Source: Pseudocolwellia agarivorans
GTDB taxonomy: Bacteria; Pseudomonadota; Gammaproteobacteria; Enterobacterales; Alteromonadaceae
Direction: 5' to 3'
Length of the DNA stretch: 64,000 nucleotides
Assembly: GCF_002000085.1 (NCBI RefSeq)
Contig: NZ_MUZU01000014.1
Location: forward strand, 18,357 to 82,356
Made by a program: the position numbers and the translations under genes. The notes beneath the pieces are model-generated. The model saw nothing but the letters and a program-made list of their open reading frames with translations. It was not told where the DNA came from and ran no database searches. Shown here one piece after another: positions 37,367-46,728 of this stretch (the stretch's first letter is position 1; every line of letters starts with the position of its first letter).

Positions 37367-38572
37367 ATGCGTCGGTCTTTTTTAACCTATAAATTTTATA
37401 CTTTACCTCTTTTTTTTGGTAATACGCCTATCGCAGATGTATACCTTTCTTTAAATGATCCTCATAGTTTCATGTTGGTACAAGTACTTGCAGATATTGA
37501 AAAGCGCTTTAATTTAACGTTTAGATTGTACTTAGTTGCTGAAACAACACCTAGCCTTGAAGTCAATATCCCTTTGTTAAAACAATGGGCGATAAAAGAC
37601 GCTAATTATATTGCTGATAAATATAATTTATCTCGTGTTAATTCATTTCCAAATACACAAGCTTTAGTGACCGGACAGCAAACATGGCTACTAAATGTAA
37701 AAAATGTACAAGATGCCTTAAATGTTTTTAATGATACTTGGTTTGATAATTATACTGAGCATTTTCCTTTGTCGACACCTGTTATTACGGCACAAATAAA
37801 TAATCAACGAAGACTTTTTAGAAGAGGGAGTCATTCAACGGGGTCAATATTTTTTTGTGGTGAATGGTTTTTAGGTATAGATCGTTTAGAGCATTTAGAA
37901 TTTCTCTTCAATGATAAAGGATTGTCTAAAGAGAATGAAACTGTTGTATACAATAAAAATACTCTGCAGTTGTTAGATAATACAACCATAAAATCTAAAG
38001 AAAATTCGCTCGAAGCTTATATTTCATTGAATAGCCCGTTTTCGTATATAGGATTGGTACAAGCAAAAAAATTAAGTGATAAATACCAAGTACCTCTGAC
38101 GATCAAGCCGCTTGTACCAATAAGTATGAGAGGTGTTGTAATTCCAGAATATAAACAGCGATATATGTTATTAGATGCTGCTAGAGAAGCTAAAAAATTA
38201 AATATTAACTTTAAAGGTTATGTAGATCCTCTAAAGCAAGGAGTCATCAATATATATGAAATCTTTATGTATGCTGAGCAACAAAAGAAATCTTATCAAT
38301 TTATGCAAGCCGCATTTGAAGCTGTATTTGTTGGAGAAATTGATTTAGCGCTGGATAAACATATAAGAAAAATTTGTGCACAGATCGATATAAATTATGA
38401 AGATGCTATTGAATATGGAAAAATTAATGACTGGCAGTTATGGTCTGAAAAGAACCATCTTAGCTTAAATAATATGGGCTTGTGGGGTGTTCCTTGCTTT
38501 AAATATAAAGAAGTTAGTTGTTGGGGACAAGATAGATTAGTGCAAATAGAAGATGCTATATTAGCAAGCTAG
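37367..38572 (+). CDS. tandem DsbA-fold protein (2-hydroxychromene-2-carboxylate isomerase-like)
   Basis: Two DsbA/kappa-GST-like thioredoxin-fold domains in one chain. Each begins with Y-(L/I)-S-L-N-(D/S)-P-(H/F)-S-(F/Y) (about residues 23-32 and 220-230). The second ends with the cis-Pro segment G-V-P-C-F and W-G-Q-D-R-L, typical of 2-hydroxychromene-2-carboxylate isomerases. No C-x-x-C pair is seen at the thioredoxin position, so a glutathione-dependent isomerase or transferase fits better than a disulfide oxidase. The first ATG is at 37367, but translation may begin at ATT 37316, which has a good ribosome-binding site. It precedes a deacylase-like gene by 27 bases. Confidence 0.8.
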   Translation: MRRSFLTYKFYTLPLFFGNTPIADVYLSLNDPHSFMLVQVLADIEKRFNLTFRLYLVAETTPSLEVNIPLLKQWAIKDANYIADKYNLSRVNSFPNTQALVTGQQTWLLNVKNVQDALNVFNDTWFDNYTEHFPLSTPVITAQINNQRRLFRRGSHSTGSIFFCGEWFLGIDRLEHLEFLFNDKGLSKENETVVYNKNTLQLLDNTTIKSKENSLEAYISLNSPFSYIGLVQAKKLSDKYQVPLTIKPLVPISMRGVVIPEYKQRYMLLDAAREAKKLNINFKGYVDPLKQGVINIYEIFMYAEQQKKSYQFMQAAFEAVFVGEIDLALDKHIRKICAQIDINYEDAIEYGKINDWQLWSEKNHLSLNNMGLWGVPCFKYKEVSCWGQDRLVQIEDAILAS

Positions 38573-38599
38573 ATGTAATCGTTTATTACGGGTAGTGAG

Positions 38600-39727
38600 T
38601 TGAATAATATTTCTAAAGAAGTCATGCACGTTGGTGAAATGGCAAGTGGTGCACAGTTAACTGTTCCAGTATATAGAATTAAAGGTCGTGAAGGTTTTCC
38701 TAGTGTGTATATTCAAGCCAATATGCATGGGGCTGAAGTTCAAGGTAATGCAGTTATATTCCAATTGCTTGAGATTTTAAAAGATACAAAAGTTAATGGT
38801 GACATCACCTTTGTTCCTTACGCAAACCCTGTAGGTTGTAATCATAAAAATGGTGAATATACGTTAGGCCGATTTGATCCTATTACGGGAGTGAATTGGA
38901 ATCGTATGTATTATTTTGATGAAAGTATCATTGCTCCTTTTGTTGAACAATATAAAAATGCACAGCCGTCTGATATTCAAGCTGCATTCAAACAACAACT
39001 GATCGAGAGTATTGATAAAAAACTTCAAAATAATGAGTTTGGTCTTACAACAGGACAAAGAATTGCTTACCAGTTACAGCAACTCGCACATCAAGCTGAT
39101 ATCGTTTTAGACCTACATACAGGGCCCATTTCTAGTAAACACTTATATTGCCCTGAATACGCACAAGAGAGTGCATCGTATTTTAATATTCCTCATACCA
39201 TATTGATCCCAAACGTTTTTAGCGGCGCATTAGATGAAGCGACATTTTGTTCGTGGTGGACACTACAAGAAGCACTGAATAACGCAGGAAATACTTTTTC
39301 AATTAGTTCACAAACGTGCGTTAAAGAAAGTTTTACTGTAGAGCTTGGCTCTCAAGAGCAAATAGATTTAGCTGAAGCTTATCAAGATGCATTAAGTATT
39401 TTAACTTATCTACAACGTAAAAATGTGATTGAAAATTCGTCATTAAAACCAGATAACATAAAACGTTATGCATGCTATTTAAAAGATTATAAAGCTTACT
39501 ATTCTCCTATGGGAGGAATGGTCGATTATCTTGCAGAATTTGGCGTTCCGCTAGCAGCCGGTCAACCTTTGGCTCAAATTTTACGTATGGACAATTATGG
39601 AGATGGTGAGCCATTACATAAAATCACTTTAGATTACGATGTATTACCTATATTGCACTTTGCATCAGCAAGCGTAAATCAAGGTACTGAATTGTATAAA
39701 GTGTTTACTCGTTATTTTACTTTGTAA
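38600..39727 (+). CDS. succinylglutamate desuccinylase/aspartoacylase-family (M14-like) zinc enzyme
   Basis: A 375-residue member of the M14-like carboxypeptidase/acylase superfamily. The zinc-binding H-G-A-E appears in Q-A-N-M-H-G-A-E-V-Q-G-N, the third ligand is His in D-L-H-T-G-P, and E in V-E-L-G is the likely catalytic acid. N-P-V-G and N-W-N-R also match. It should hydrolyse an amide bond of an acylated amino acid or small peptide; the substrate is unknown. TTG at 38600 is the likely start, with GGGTAG a few bases ahead. It sits between the DsbA-fold gene and a DMT transporter on the same strand, probably as an operon. Confidence 0.8.
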   Translation: MNNISKEVMHVGEMASGAQLTVPVYRIKGREGFPSVYIQANMHGAEVQGNAVIFQLLEILKDTKVNGDITFVPYANPVGCNHKNGEYTLGRFDPITGVNWNRMYYFDESIIAPFVEQYKNAQPSDIQAAFKQQLIESIDKKLQNNEFGLTTGQRIAYQLQQLAHQADIVLDLHTGPISSKHLYCPEYAQESASYFNIPHTILIPNVFSGALDEATFCSWWTLQEALNNAGNTFSISSQTCVKESFTVELGSQEQIDLAEAYQDALSILTYLQRKNVIENSSLKPDNIKRYACYLKDYKAYYSPMGGMVDYLAEFGVPLAAGQPLAQILRMDNYGDGEPLHKITLDYDVLPILHFASASVNQGTELYKVFTRYFTL

Positions 39728-39758
39728 GTTAATTCATTCTGAACGGTCATCTATAGCT

Positions 39759-40673
39759 ATGATGAATAAAAATAACGATTTTATAATGGTTTTTATATTA
39801 ACCTTACTTTCTTTAGTGGCTTTTGCTGCTAATTCAGTTCTTTGTCGTATAGCATTAGGTCAAAACTATGTTGATCCTGCTGGGTTTACTATTATTCGCC
39901 TTTTATCTGGCAGTATTGCGCTTTATTTGATCTTGATGGTTCAGCAATATCGTCGAAAAGAAGAAAGATCTACAGTCCAACAAAAAAACGAGCTGAGTCT
40001 TAAGCAGCCTAAAGGCAGCTGGTTAGGGAGTATTCTGCTATTTATCTATGCTCTTTCATTTTCTTATGCCTATGGATATTTAGATACTGGAACTGGTGCA
40101 CTTATTTTGTTTGGTTCTGTGCAAATATGTATGGTTTTATCTGTATTACTTACTAAGCACAAATTATTAAAGGCTGAATGGTTTGGGTTAGGTTTAGCTT
40201 GTATTGGATTTATTTATCTTATTTACCCTGACTTAACAACACCTTCTCTGGTTGGCTTTATTTTAATGATGTTGTCTGGGGTTGCTTGGGCGGGTTACAC
40301 TATAATAGGTAAGGGATCAAAGTCTCCTCTAATGGATACTTGTTATAATTTTTTCCGTACTATCCCGTTTGTTCTTGTGCTGATGTTACTTACTATTTCT
40401 ACAACAGAGTATTCTTATCGCGGTATTTTACTTGCTGTTTTATCTGGCGCTGTTATGTCGGGAATTGGGTACGCTATTTGGTATAGCGCTTTAACGGGGT
40501 TAACAACAACTAAAGCCGCAGTACTCCAACTTTTAGTACCCGTGATTGCAACATTAGGTGGTGTTTTATTTATGCATGAAGTCATGACAATTCACTTACA
40601 AATATCGACAATAATGGTGCTAGGAGGGATTGCCCTTGTTCTACTAAGCAAGCGGTTATACCAATCTCAATAA
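39759..40673 (+). CDS. EamA/DMT-family inner-membrane transporter
   Basis: A 304-residue protein with ten predicted membrane helices in two EamA repeats (first about 10-150, second about 160-295). It has the repeat features A-A-N-S-V-L-C-R near the start and G-A-V-M-S-G-I-G-Y-A-I-W-Y in the second half. A short hydrophilic loop rich in K, E and Q (about residues 67-90) separates helices 2 and 3. The substrate is unknown. It closes a probable three-gene operon with the DsbA-fold and M14-like genes; a MITE-like element follows directly. Confidence 0.85.
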   Translation: MMNKNNDFIMVFILTLLSLVAFAANSVLCRIALGQNYVDPAGFTIIRLLSGSIALYLILMVQQYRRKEERSTVQQKNELSLKQPKGSWLGSILLFIYALSFSYAYGYLDTGTGALILFGSVQICMVLSVLLTKHKLLKAEWFGLGLACIGFIYLIYPDLTTPSLVGFILMMLSGVAWAGYTIIGKGSKSPLMDTCYNFFRTIPFVLVLMLLTISTTEYSYRGILLAVLSGAVMSGIGYAIWYSALTGLTTTKAAVLQLLVPVIATLGGVLFMHEVMTIHLQISTIMVLGGIALVLLSKRLYQSQ

Positions 40674-40684
40674 TAAAATAGGTA

Positions 40685-40947
40685 TATACCCGTTATCATT
40701 CAAGATGCAGGTTTCAGTGGGAACTAAAAATAATTTAGGCAAGGCATTAAGTTTACGTCATGGTTATTCCCTTACTAAAGTTAATAACGAAGCATAAATT
40801 GTTTTTAGACCCATCGAAGAAGCGCTTGAGCAAAATCACTTCTTCGTTAATGCTTTTTATAAGGGAACAACCATTATTACAAAGCATTGCCTTGAATTGA
40901 TATCGCTCAAGTGCTCTGAAATAGCCTCTTGATTGGTAACGGGTATA
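40685..40947. mobile_element. MITE-like imperfect palindrome, 263 bp
   Basis: The ends are inverted copies: TATACCCGTTATCATTCAAG (40685) matches the reverse complement of the right end, TATACCCGTTACCAATCAAG. The match continues inward on both arms as AGGCAATGC/AAGGCATTA, ATGGTT(A/G)TTCCCTTA and TTAACGAAG, so nearly the whole element folds on itself around 40805-40830. It has no transposase and no credible ORF. Size, terminal repeats and position between genes fit a miniature inverted-repeat element. Confidence 0.75.
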
Positions 40948-40991
40948 ACAGATCATTTAATGTAGCAATATAAGTTTGTGGAGTGTAATGA

Positions 40992-41510
40992 CTAAAAAGT
41001 GATATTAGCTTTAAGGTAAGCGATTAACTCTTTAAAATATTTTGCTGGTTTTTCTGCTTTTGCTTCTTTAGTTGCTTGGCGTACAAGTTGACGAAGCTTT
41101 TGTCTTTCCATTGTTGGATGTTCAGCAAGTAATGATTCGATAGTTTCATTATCGCCCTCTACTAGTTCACTTCTGAGGACTTCTAATCGAGTATGCTTAA
41201 CTGCTTCCTGTTGATGTTTATTTGCCATAACATCCATAGCTTGATGAATAGGCTCAAGATCTGTTTCAGCCAATATTTTTGCAATATGCCGAATGTGTCT
41301 ACGTAAAGCCTCATGCTTATTGAGAATTTTGTCTGCTAGTATCATAGCGTCTTTTAACTCATCCGTTAAAGGTAGACGACTACGCTGATGTTTAGACATT
41401 TCTACTAATTTTTGTCCAAAATCTTGTAATTTGTGCATTTCACGTTTTATTTCAGATTTACTTTTTAAATCTTCATCTAATTCGTCGATATCGTTAGCAG
41501 ACTGGGGCAT
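40992..41510 (-). CDS. darP: ribosome biogenesis factor DarP (YjgA, DUF615)
   Basis: About 172 residues from the ATG at 41510 (a TTG ten codons upstream is less likely). Family features are E-I-K-R-E-M-H-K-L-Q-D-F-G near the N-terminus, R-S-R-L-P-L, R-R-H-I-R-H-I and the C-terminal R-Q-L-V-R-Q-A-x4-K-A-E-K-P-A-K-Y-F-K-E-L. DarP/YjgA binds late 50S precursors and aids peptidyl-transferase-centre maturation. It is divergent from pmbA, the usual arrangement in gammaproteobacteria. Confidence 0.92.
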   Translation of the reverse strand: MPQSANDIDELDEDLKSKSEIKREMHKLQDFGQKLVEMSKHQRSRLPLTDELKDAMILADKILNKHEALRRHIRHIAKILAETDLEPIHQAMDVMANKHQQEAVKHTRLEVLRSELVEGDNETIESLLAEHPTMERQKLRQLVRQATKEAKAEKPAKYFKELIAYLKANITF

Positions 41511-41650
41511 AATGTTTATTAATATAATTGAAATTAGCAATAGTATACTACACCTAGGTAATTCAAAAATAGACTATCTACAAAATAGTAGACAAGCTTA
41601 TTGTAAGTATTTCATCAACCACTAAATATATTAGAGACTTAAATTTAACC

Positions 41651-43006
41651 ATGACAGAATCAAACGGTATTATTAGCCAACTTGAACAAGTAAAAGATCG
41701 CGTATCTAAAGTATTAGAATTAGCTGAGTCACTCGGTGTTGATTCTGCTGAAGTTGCGATGAGCAGACAGCAAGGCTTAAGTGTTGGTACTCGAATGGGA
41801 GAAGTAGAAACGGTCGAATTTACCAATGATGGTGCTTTAGGGCTAACAGTATATATTGAAGGGCGTAAAGGTAGCGCTTCAACAGCAGATCTTTCGGAAG
41901 GAGCACTACAACAAGCTGTGCAAGCTGCGGTAAATATTGCTAAATATACTTCTATCGATGACTGTTCTGGTTTAGCTGAAAAGTCTTTACTTGTCATGGA
42001 ACCAGAAAACTTAGATTTATATCACCCTAAATCAATGAATACGGATGAAGCAATTGAAATAGCAAAAGCATGTGAAGAAAGTGCATTAGCTTACGATAAA
42101 CGTATTACGAATTCAGATGGAGCAAGTTTAGATACATTTGAAGGTTTTAAAGTGTATGGGAATACACATGGCCAGTTGGTGGGGTATCCAAGTAGTCGAC
42201 ACAGTTTAAGTTGCGTAATGATTGCTGGTGAGGGCGACGATATGCAACGTGATTACGCTTATACCGTAAATCGAAAGTTTGATTTATTAGATGCTGCAGC
42301 AACAGTAGGAACGCAAGCTTCGATTGAAACCTTATCAAGATTAAATCCACAAAAACTGCCTACAGGTAAAGTGCCTGTAATGTTTCGAGCGGATATTGCG
42401 AATACCATTTTTGGACACTTTATTGCTGCTATTAGCGGTGGTAACTTATACAGAAAATCGTCATTTTTATTAGATTGTATTGGTAAATCTGTATTCCCTG
42501 AGTTTTTAAATATTAGTGAAAGGCCTCATATTAAAGGGGCGTTAGCTAGTAGTTCGTTTGATAGTGAAGGCGTTAAAACTATCGATAGAGAAATTATCAC
42601 CAAAGGTTGTTTAGAAACGTATTTATTAACTACATATTCAGCTCGTAAACTTGGCTTAGAAACCACAGGGCATGCAGGTGGTATTCATAACTGGGTATTA
42701 AATGCTGAAGGCGAAGGTCGAGGTGGTAATTTTGATCAAATGTTGAAAAAGTTAGGTACAGGCTTTTTAGTTACTGAGCTTATGGGCCAAGGCGTGAATG
42801 TTGTAAATGGCGATTATTCGCGTGGTGCTGCAGGCTTTTGGGTAGAAAATGGCGAGATAGCTTTTCCTGTTTCTGAAGTGACGATAGCGGGTAACTTACA
42901 AGATATGTTTAAAGGTTTAATCGCCGTAGGTGATGATGTTGATATGAGAGGAAGTATCCGCACAGGCTCTTTATTAATGAATGAAATGCAGGTTGCTGGA
43001 AATTAA
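41651..43006 (+). CDS. pmbA: metalloprotease subunit PmbA (TldE)
   Basis: A 451-residue TldD/PmbA-family protein, the TldE half of the TldD-TldE protease that matures microcin B17 and degrades unfolded peptides. As expected for TldE it lacks the H-E-x3-H zinc motif of TldD. G-T-R-M-G-E-V-E-T-V-E near the start and a C-terminal A-G-N-L-Q-D-M-F-K-G segment are typical. It is divergent from darP. No tldD is in the window, which is normal because the two genes are usually unlinked. Confidence 0.94.
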   Translation: MTESNGIISQLEQVKDRVSKVLELAESLGVDSAEVAMSRQQGLSVGTRMGEVETVEFTNDGALGLTVYIEGRKGSASTADLSEGALQQAVQAAVNIAKYTSIDDCSGLAEKSLLVMEPENLDLYHPKSMNTDEAIEIAKACEESALAYDKRITNSDGASLDTFEGFKVYGNTHGQLVGYPSSRHSLSCVMIAGEGDDMQRDYAYTVNRKFDLLDAAATVGTQASIETLSRLNPQKLPTGKVPVMFRADIANTIFGHFIAAISGGNLYRKSSFLLDCIGKSVFPEFLNISERPHIKGALASSSFDSEGVKTIDREIITKGCLETYLLTTYSARKLGLETTGHAGGIHNWVLNAEGEGRGGNFDQMLKKLGTGFLVTELMGQGVNVVNGDYSRGAAGFWVENGEIAFPVSEVTIAGNLQDMFKGLIAVGDDVDMRGSIRTGSLLMNEMQVAGN

Positions 43007-43055
43007 TTAACCCGAATATGAGTTAATTAATACTCAATGACTGTTTATTATCATT

Positions 43056-43088
43056 AAAACGCTCACTACTATGGTAATGGGCGTTTTT
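43056..43088 (+). terminator. terminator of pmbA
   Basis: AAACGCTCA (43057-43065) pairs with TGGGCGTTT (43078-43086), including one G-U pair, and runs into Ts. It lies between pmbA and the convergent mgtE. Confidence 0.85.
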
Positions 43089-43108
43089 AATACCAAAGTT
43101 CAGGTTAA

Positions 43109-44467
43109 CTAAGTTAAAAGTAAGGTCGCAGTACCTAAAAAGGCAAATATACCGACAACATCTGTCACTGTGGTTAATATGACGCTACCTGCTAATGCAG
43201 GATCAATATTCATACGTTTGAGTAATAAGGGGACTGATACGCCAGCTATTCCTGCTGCAGTCATGTTCATTAACATAGCAAAGGCGATAACAGCACCTAA
43301 AGTAAAGTCCTGTTTCCATATCGCGACAACACTCGCAATGAGTAGCGCCCAAATAAGGCCATTAAGAAAACCAACAGCAAGCTCTTTTAACAATAAGGTT
43401 TTAGAGTTACTTTCACCGACATGACCCAATGCCATACCGCGTATAACAAGCGTTAATGTTTGATTTCCCGCAACCCCACCCATACTAGGTACAAGAGAGT
43501 TAAGTACAGCTAAAATAGCCAGTTGTTCAAATAACCCTTCAAACATACTGGTAACGGCTACAGCGAGTAACGCCGTGATTAAATTAACACCTAGCCAGAT
43601 AGAACGTTGTTGCGTACTTTTGAGCACAGGGGCGAAAGTATCGGCTTCGTCATCTAAACCCGCCATACTCATCATAGAATGCTCTGCTTCTTCACGAATT
43701 ATGTCGATAACGTCATCTATAGTAATACGGCCGAGTAGGTGTCCATTATCGTCAATAACGGGGGCAGAAAACCAATCATATCTTTCAAATAATTGTGCTA
43801 CTTCATTTTCAGGCATATTAACTGAAATTGCTTCTATATCTTTGTCGATAAGAGTTGATGTAATAACATCTGGTTTTGCAGTTACTATCGCTGCTAAAGA
43901 AACAGAACCAATAAATTTATCGTGTCGGTCTACTACATAAAAAGAATCTGTAGACTCCGGTAGCTTTCCTTTTAAACGTAAATATCTTAGTACCACATCT
44001 ACCGACACATCAGGACGAATGGTAATAGTATCGGTATTCATGATACCACCGGCAGTATCTTCTTCATATGATAATGCTTGCTCTACGCGACTTCTATCTT
44101 GAGAGTCCATAGAGTTTAATACGCTTTGATACGCGCTGTCGGGTAAGGTTCTTAGTACTTCGGCTAAATCATCTACATCCATGCCCTCTGCAACTGCTGC
44201 GAGCTTTTCAGGATGCATACTTTTTAGAATGCCCTTACGAACTTCTTCATTTAGTTCTTCTAGTACATCACCATGATTGTCTGGATCAATAAGTTGCCAT
44301 AAAACGGTACGACTTTTAGGAGGTGATGACTCTAAAATTAACGCTAAGTCATAAGAAGGCATGTTCTGCAGTAGCTTTCGAACGTAAACAAACATACCGC
44401 TACCGAGTGCGGCATTAACTTCTATGAGTTTTTGTTGGTTATATTCTTGTTCTGCAGATTCTGGCAT
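43109..44467 (-). CDS. mgtE: magnesium transporter MgtE
   Basis: A 452-residue Mg2+ channel. It has an N-terminal superhelical domain (about 1-130), two CBS domains (about 135-260) that sense cytoplasmic Mg2+, a plug helix, and five membrane helices (about 285-450) with P-S-M-G-G-V-A-G-N-Q in the first pore loop and the conserved N-M-T-A-A-G-I-A-G. It lies downstream of the nitrogen-PTS genes on the same strand, as in many relatives, but the 250-base gap from npr suggests its own promoter. Confidence 0.95.
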   Translation of the reverse strand: MPESAEQEYNQQKLIEVNAALGSGMFVYVRKLLQNMPSYDLALILESSPPKSRTVLWQLIDPDNHGDVLEELNEEVRKGILKSMHPEKLAAVAEGMDVDDLAEVLRTLPDSAYQSVLNSMDSQDRSRVEQALSYEEDTAGGIMNTDTITIRPDVSVDVVLRYLRLKGKLPESTDSFYVVDRHDKFIGSVSLAAIVTAKPDVITSTLIDKDIEAISVNMPENEVAQLFERYDWFSAPVIDDNGHLLGRITIDDVIDIIREEAEHSMMSMAGLDDEADTFAPVLKSTQQRSIWLGVNLITALLAVAVTSMFEGLFEQLAILAVLNSLVPSMGGVAGNQTLTLVIRGMALGHVGESNSKTLLLKELAVGFLNGLIWALLIASVVAIWKQDFTLGAVIAFAMLMNMTAAGIAGVSVPLLLKRMNIDPALAGSVILTTVTDVVGIFAFLGTATLLLT

Positions 44468-44717
44468 AAACCCTCATTAATCATTCTTGGGCGGATTATG
44501 TTTATTTCATACTTTGTGTTCAATGAAGAGAACGGTGATCACAAATATTACATTATTTATGTGTAATAAACGTTAAATAATCGCAAGTATTTGTATCGAG
44601 CATGATAATTTTAGGAGGTACTGATAACCATTAGTTTAACTCAACTCAATTGTTTTTTCAGCTTTTTTCTCTAATGAATCTTGTTGTTTATGAGGGAGGG
44701 AAAGTATTTACAATTGA

Positions 44718-44993
44718 CTATTCTTCCTCATCAAATTTATCAGAGAATAATTGGCAAACACTCTGTATTGCTTCTTCAGCGTCAGCACCTTCAGTTACCA
44801 CAGTAACAGTTTTACCTTGGCTACCAGCGAGCAACATTAATCCCATAATACTACTGGCGTCAGCTGAATTGTCGTTTAAAGAAACGGTAACAGAGGCATC
44901 AAATTTTTGACATAACTGTGCCAATTTTGTTGCAGCACGGGCATGTAAACCGAGTTTATTTGTGATAACTAGCGTTTTTTCACATTTTTTCAT
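44718..44993 (-). CDS. ptsO: phosphocarrier NPr of the nitrogen PTS
   Basis: A 91-residue HPr-like protein. The phosphorylated residue is His17 in L-G-L-H-A-R-A-A-T-K, and the regulatory-Ser region is A-S-S-I-M-G-L-M. NPr takes phosphate from EI-Ntr and passes it to PtsN, linking nitrogen state to potassium transport and envelope synthesis. It is last of the rpoN-hpf-ptsN-rapZ-npr run, 45 bases after rapZ. Confidence 0.93.
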   Translation of the reverse strand: MKKCEKTLVITNKLGLHARAATKLAQLCQKFDASVTVSLNDNSADASSIMGLMLLAGSQGKTVTVVTEGADAEEAIQSVCQLFSDKFDEEE

Positions 44994-45038
44994 GAGGTAA
45001 CCTTAGCCTTTAACCTTAACCGAAGTATTTATATTTTT

Positions 45039-45893
45039 TTATGTGCTTGCTATTGTGATATCTCTATGACGCGATTGTACATCTTCGCGTTCTTTTCTTA
45101 AGTTATTAGCAAGAAGTTCTGCGATATAAACTGAACGATGTTTTCCTCCTGTACAGCCAATAGCAATCGTAACATAACTGCGGTTATTACGTTCTAGGTG
45201 AGGTAGCCAAGTCATCATAAAGCTATTTATTTGCCATATAAATTTAGTCACAATTGGTTGGCTTGATAAATAATCTTTTACGGGTTGATCTAAGCCGGTA
45301 TGAATTTTTAGTTCTTTATCCCAAAAAGGGTTAGGAAGAAAGCGAGCATCAAAAACATAATCAGCATCTTGCGGTACACCGTGCTTAAAGCCGAAAGATT
45401 CGAATACTACTACCATCGACCCTGATTTTTTCCCAAGTATGCGCTCCCTGACTAGATCAGATAGTTGATGGGGCGATAGTTGGCTGGTGTTAATATATAA
45501 ACCTGTACGAGTAGATATTGGCTCTAATAATTTTTTTTCTAAGGCGATAGCTTGATCTAGGGCTATATTTTGCTTAATGAGAGGATGTAACCTTCTTGTT
45601 TCACTGAAACGTCTAATAAGGTCACTGTCGTCAGCGTCTAGGTATAAAATATTTAAGTCAACAGTACTTGGAAGATAGTCGAGTATTTCAGAAACGTCTT
45701 TAGGGTTATTTGGTAAGTTACGTACATCAATACTCACCGCGACATTTTCGTAATCGTTGATAACAGTATGAGTTAACGCTGGGAGTAAATTTACAGGAAT
45801 GTTATCAACACAATAGTAACCAAGATCTTCTAATACTCTTAATGCTACGGACTTTCCTGAGCCAGAGCGTCCGCTTACGATAATTAACTTCAT
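45039..45893 (-). CDS. rapZ: RNase adapter protein RapZ
   Basis: 284 residues: a Walker A loop G-R-S-G-S-G-K-S at 8-15 and a C-terminal domain with G-C-T-G-G-K-H-R-S-V-Y. In enterobacteria RapZ guides RNase E to the small RNA GlmZ and so tunes glmS and amino-sugar synthesis. GlmZ/GlmY-like RNAs were not seen here. It starts 28 bases after ptsN in the same operon. Confidence 0.95.
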   Translation of the reverse strand: MKLIIVSGRSGSGKSVALRVLEDLGYYCVDNIPVNLLPALTHTVINDYENVAVSIDVRNLPNNPKDVSEILDYLPSTVDLNILYLDADDSDLIRRFSETRRLHPLIKQNIALDQAIALEKKLLEPISTRTGLYINTSQLSPHQLSDLVRERILGKKSGSMVVVFESFGFKHGVPQDADYVFDARFLPNPFWDKELKIHTGLDQPVKDYLSSQPIVTKFIWQINSFMMTWLPHLERNNRSYVTIAIGCTGGKHRSVYIAELLANNLRKEREDVQSRHRDITIAST

Positions 45894-45921
45894 TGAACTG
45901 TTCGTTCCTTTTTAATGACGA

Positions 45922-46377
45922 TTAATGTCTGTTTTCTTGAATAAGATTAAATAAGGCTTCATTGCTTTGACATTTACGCACTTGTTTTGCAATGTGCTTG
46001 TCACTAAAAAGTTTAGCAATACTTTGTAGAGTAGTTAAATGTTCTTTACAAGCGTCTTCGGGAACAAATAACGCAATAAAAATATCTACGGGTTTATTAT
46101 CTATTGCGTCAAAATTAACAGGAATATCTGTTGTTACAATAACAGCTACAACTGATTTTGCGTTAGGTAAACGTCCATGAGGAATAGCAATTCCGTTCCC
46201 TATTCCTGTTGAACCGAGTTTTTCTCTTGCGATTAGGCTTTCGAGTAATTCATATGCACTATGTTCAACAATTTTATCTGCTGCTACGGTACAAATTTTA
46301 TCAAGAACGCGTTTTTTGCTAGAGCCAGAGATTGCACAAAATGTGCAATCTGGCATTAGTATATCTTGCAAAGTCAT
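45922..46377 (-). CDS. ptsN: nitrogen-PTS EIIA component PtsN
   Basis: A 151-residue EIIA-Ntr protein. The phospho-acceptor is His67 in N-G-I-A-I-P-H-G-R-L, the mark of this group. Its phosphorylation state regulates K+ uptake and other targets. It lies 30 bases after hpf in the rpoN operon. Confidence 0.95.
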   Translation of the reverse strand: MTLQDILMPDCTFCAISGSSKKRVLDKICTVAADKIVEHSAYELLESLIAREKLGSTGIGNGIAIPHGRLPNAKSVVAVIVTTDIPVNFDAIDNKPVDIFIALFVPEDACKEHLTTLQSIAKLFSDKHIAKQVRKCQSNEALFNLIQENRH

Positions 46378-46407
46378 AATTACTATTAAAGCCTGCTTGT
46401 TTATAGG

Positions 46408-46695
46408 TTAATGGTGGGTTGTTTTACCTTTGTGTTTTAATATTTGACGATCTAGTTTATCGATTAAAGCGTCAATTGAAGCGTACATATCATGATTATC
46501 TGCTGTGGCATGTACTTCTGCCCCTTTTAAATGAACAGTAGATTCAGCAATTTGATTTGATTTTTCAATGGTTAATACCACATAAACATTATTGATTTGA
46601 TCAAAATGTCGTTCTAATTTTGAAAATTTAGTATTAACGTATTCGCGTAAAGAGTTTGTGATTTCTACATGATGACCAGTTAAATTTATTTGCAT
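46408..46695 (-). CDS. hpf: ribosome hibernation promoting factor HPF (short form)
   Basis: A 95-residue HPF/YfiA-type protein with the family start M-Q-I-N-L-T-G-H-H-V-E-I-T and I-D-A-L-I-D-K-L-D-R-Q-I-L-K-H-K near the end. It binds 30S subunits and, with RMF, forms 100S dimers in stationary phase. It has AGAGGA as a good ribosome-binding site. Position behind rpoN is conserved in gammaproteobacteria. Confidence 0.94.
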   Translation of the reverse strand: MQINLTGHHVEITNSLREYVNTKFSKLERHFDQINNVYVVLTIEKSNQIAESTVHLKGAEVHATADNHDMYASIDALIDKLDRQILKHKGKTTHH

Positions 46696-46728
46696 AAGTT
46701 AAATCCTCTTTTAGTGATATTTAAAAAA

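Noticed and set aside
40753..40956. 67-codon minus-strand ORF between the DMT transporter and darP
   Set aside because: It lies inside the MITE-like palindrome; the reading frame is a by-product of the repeat and the product has no domain character.
41578..41997. 139-codon minus-strand ORF across the start of pmbA
   Set aside because: Antisense to pmbA codons; Ser/Thr-rich composition as expected of a shadow frame.
44468..44717. Mg2+ riboswitch near mgtE
   Set aside because: The gap upstream of mgtE shows none of the conserved M-box segments that I could recognise.
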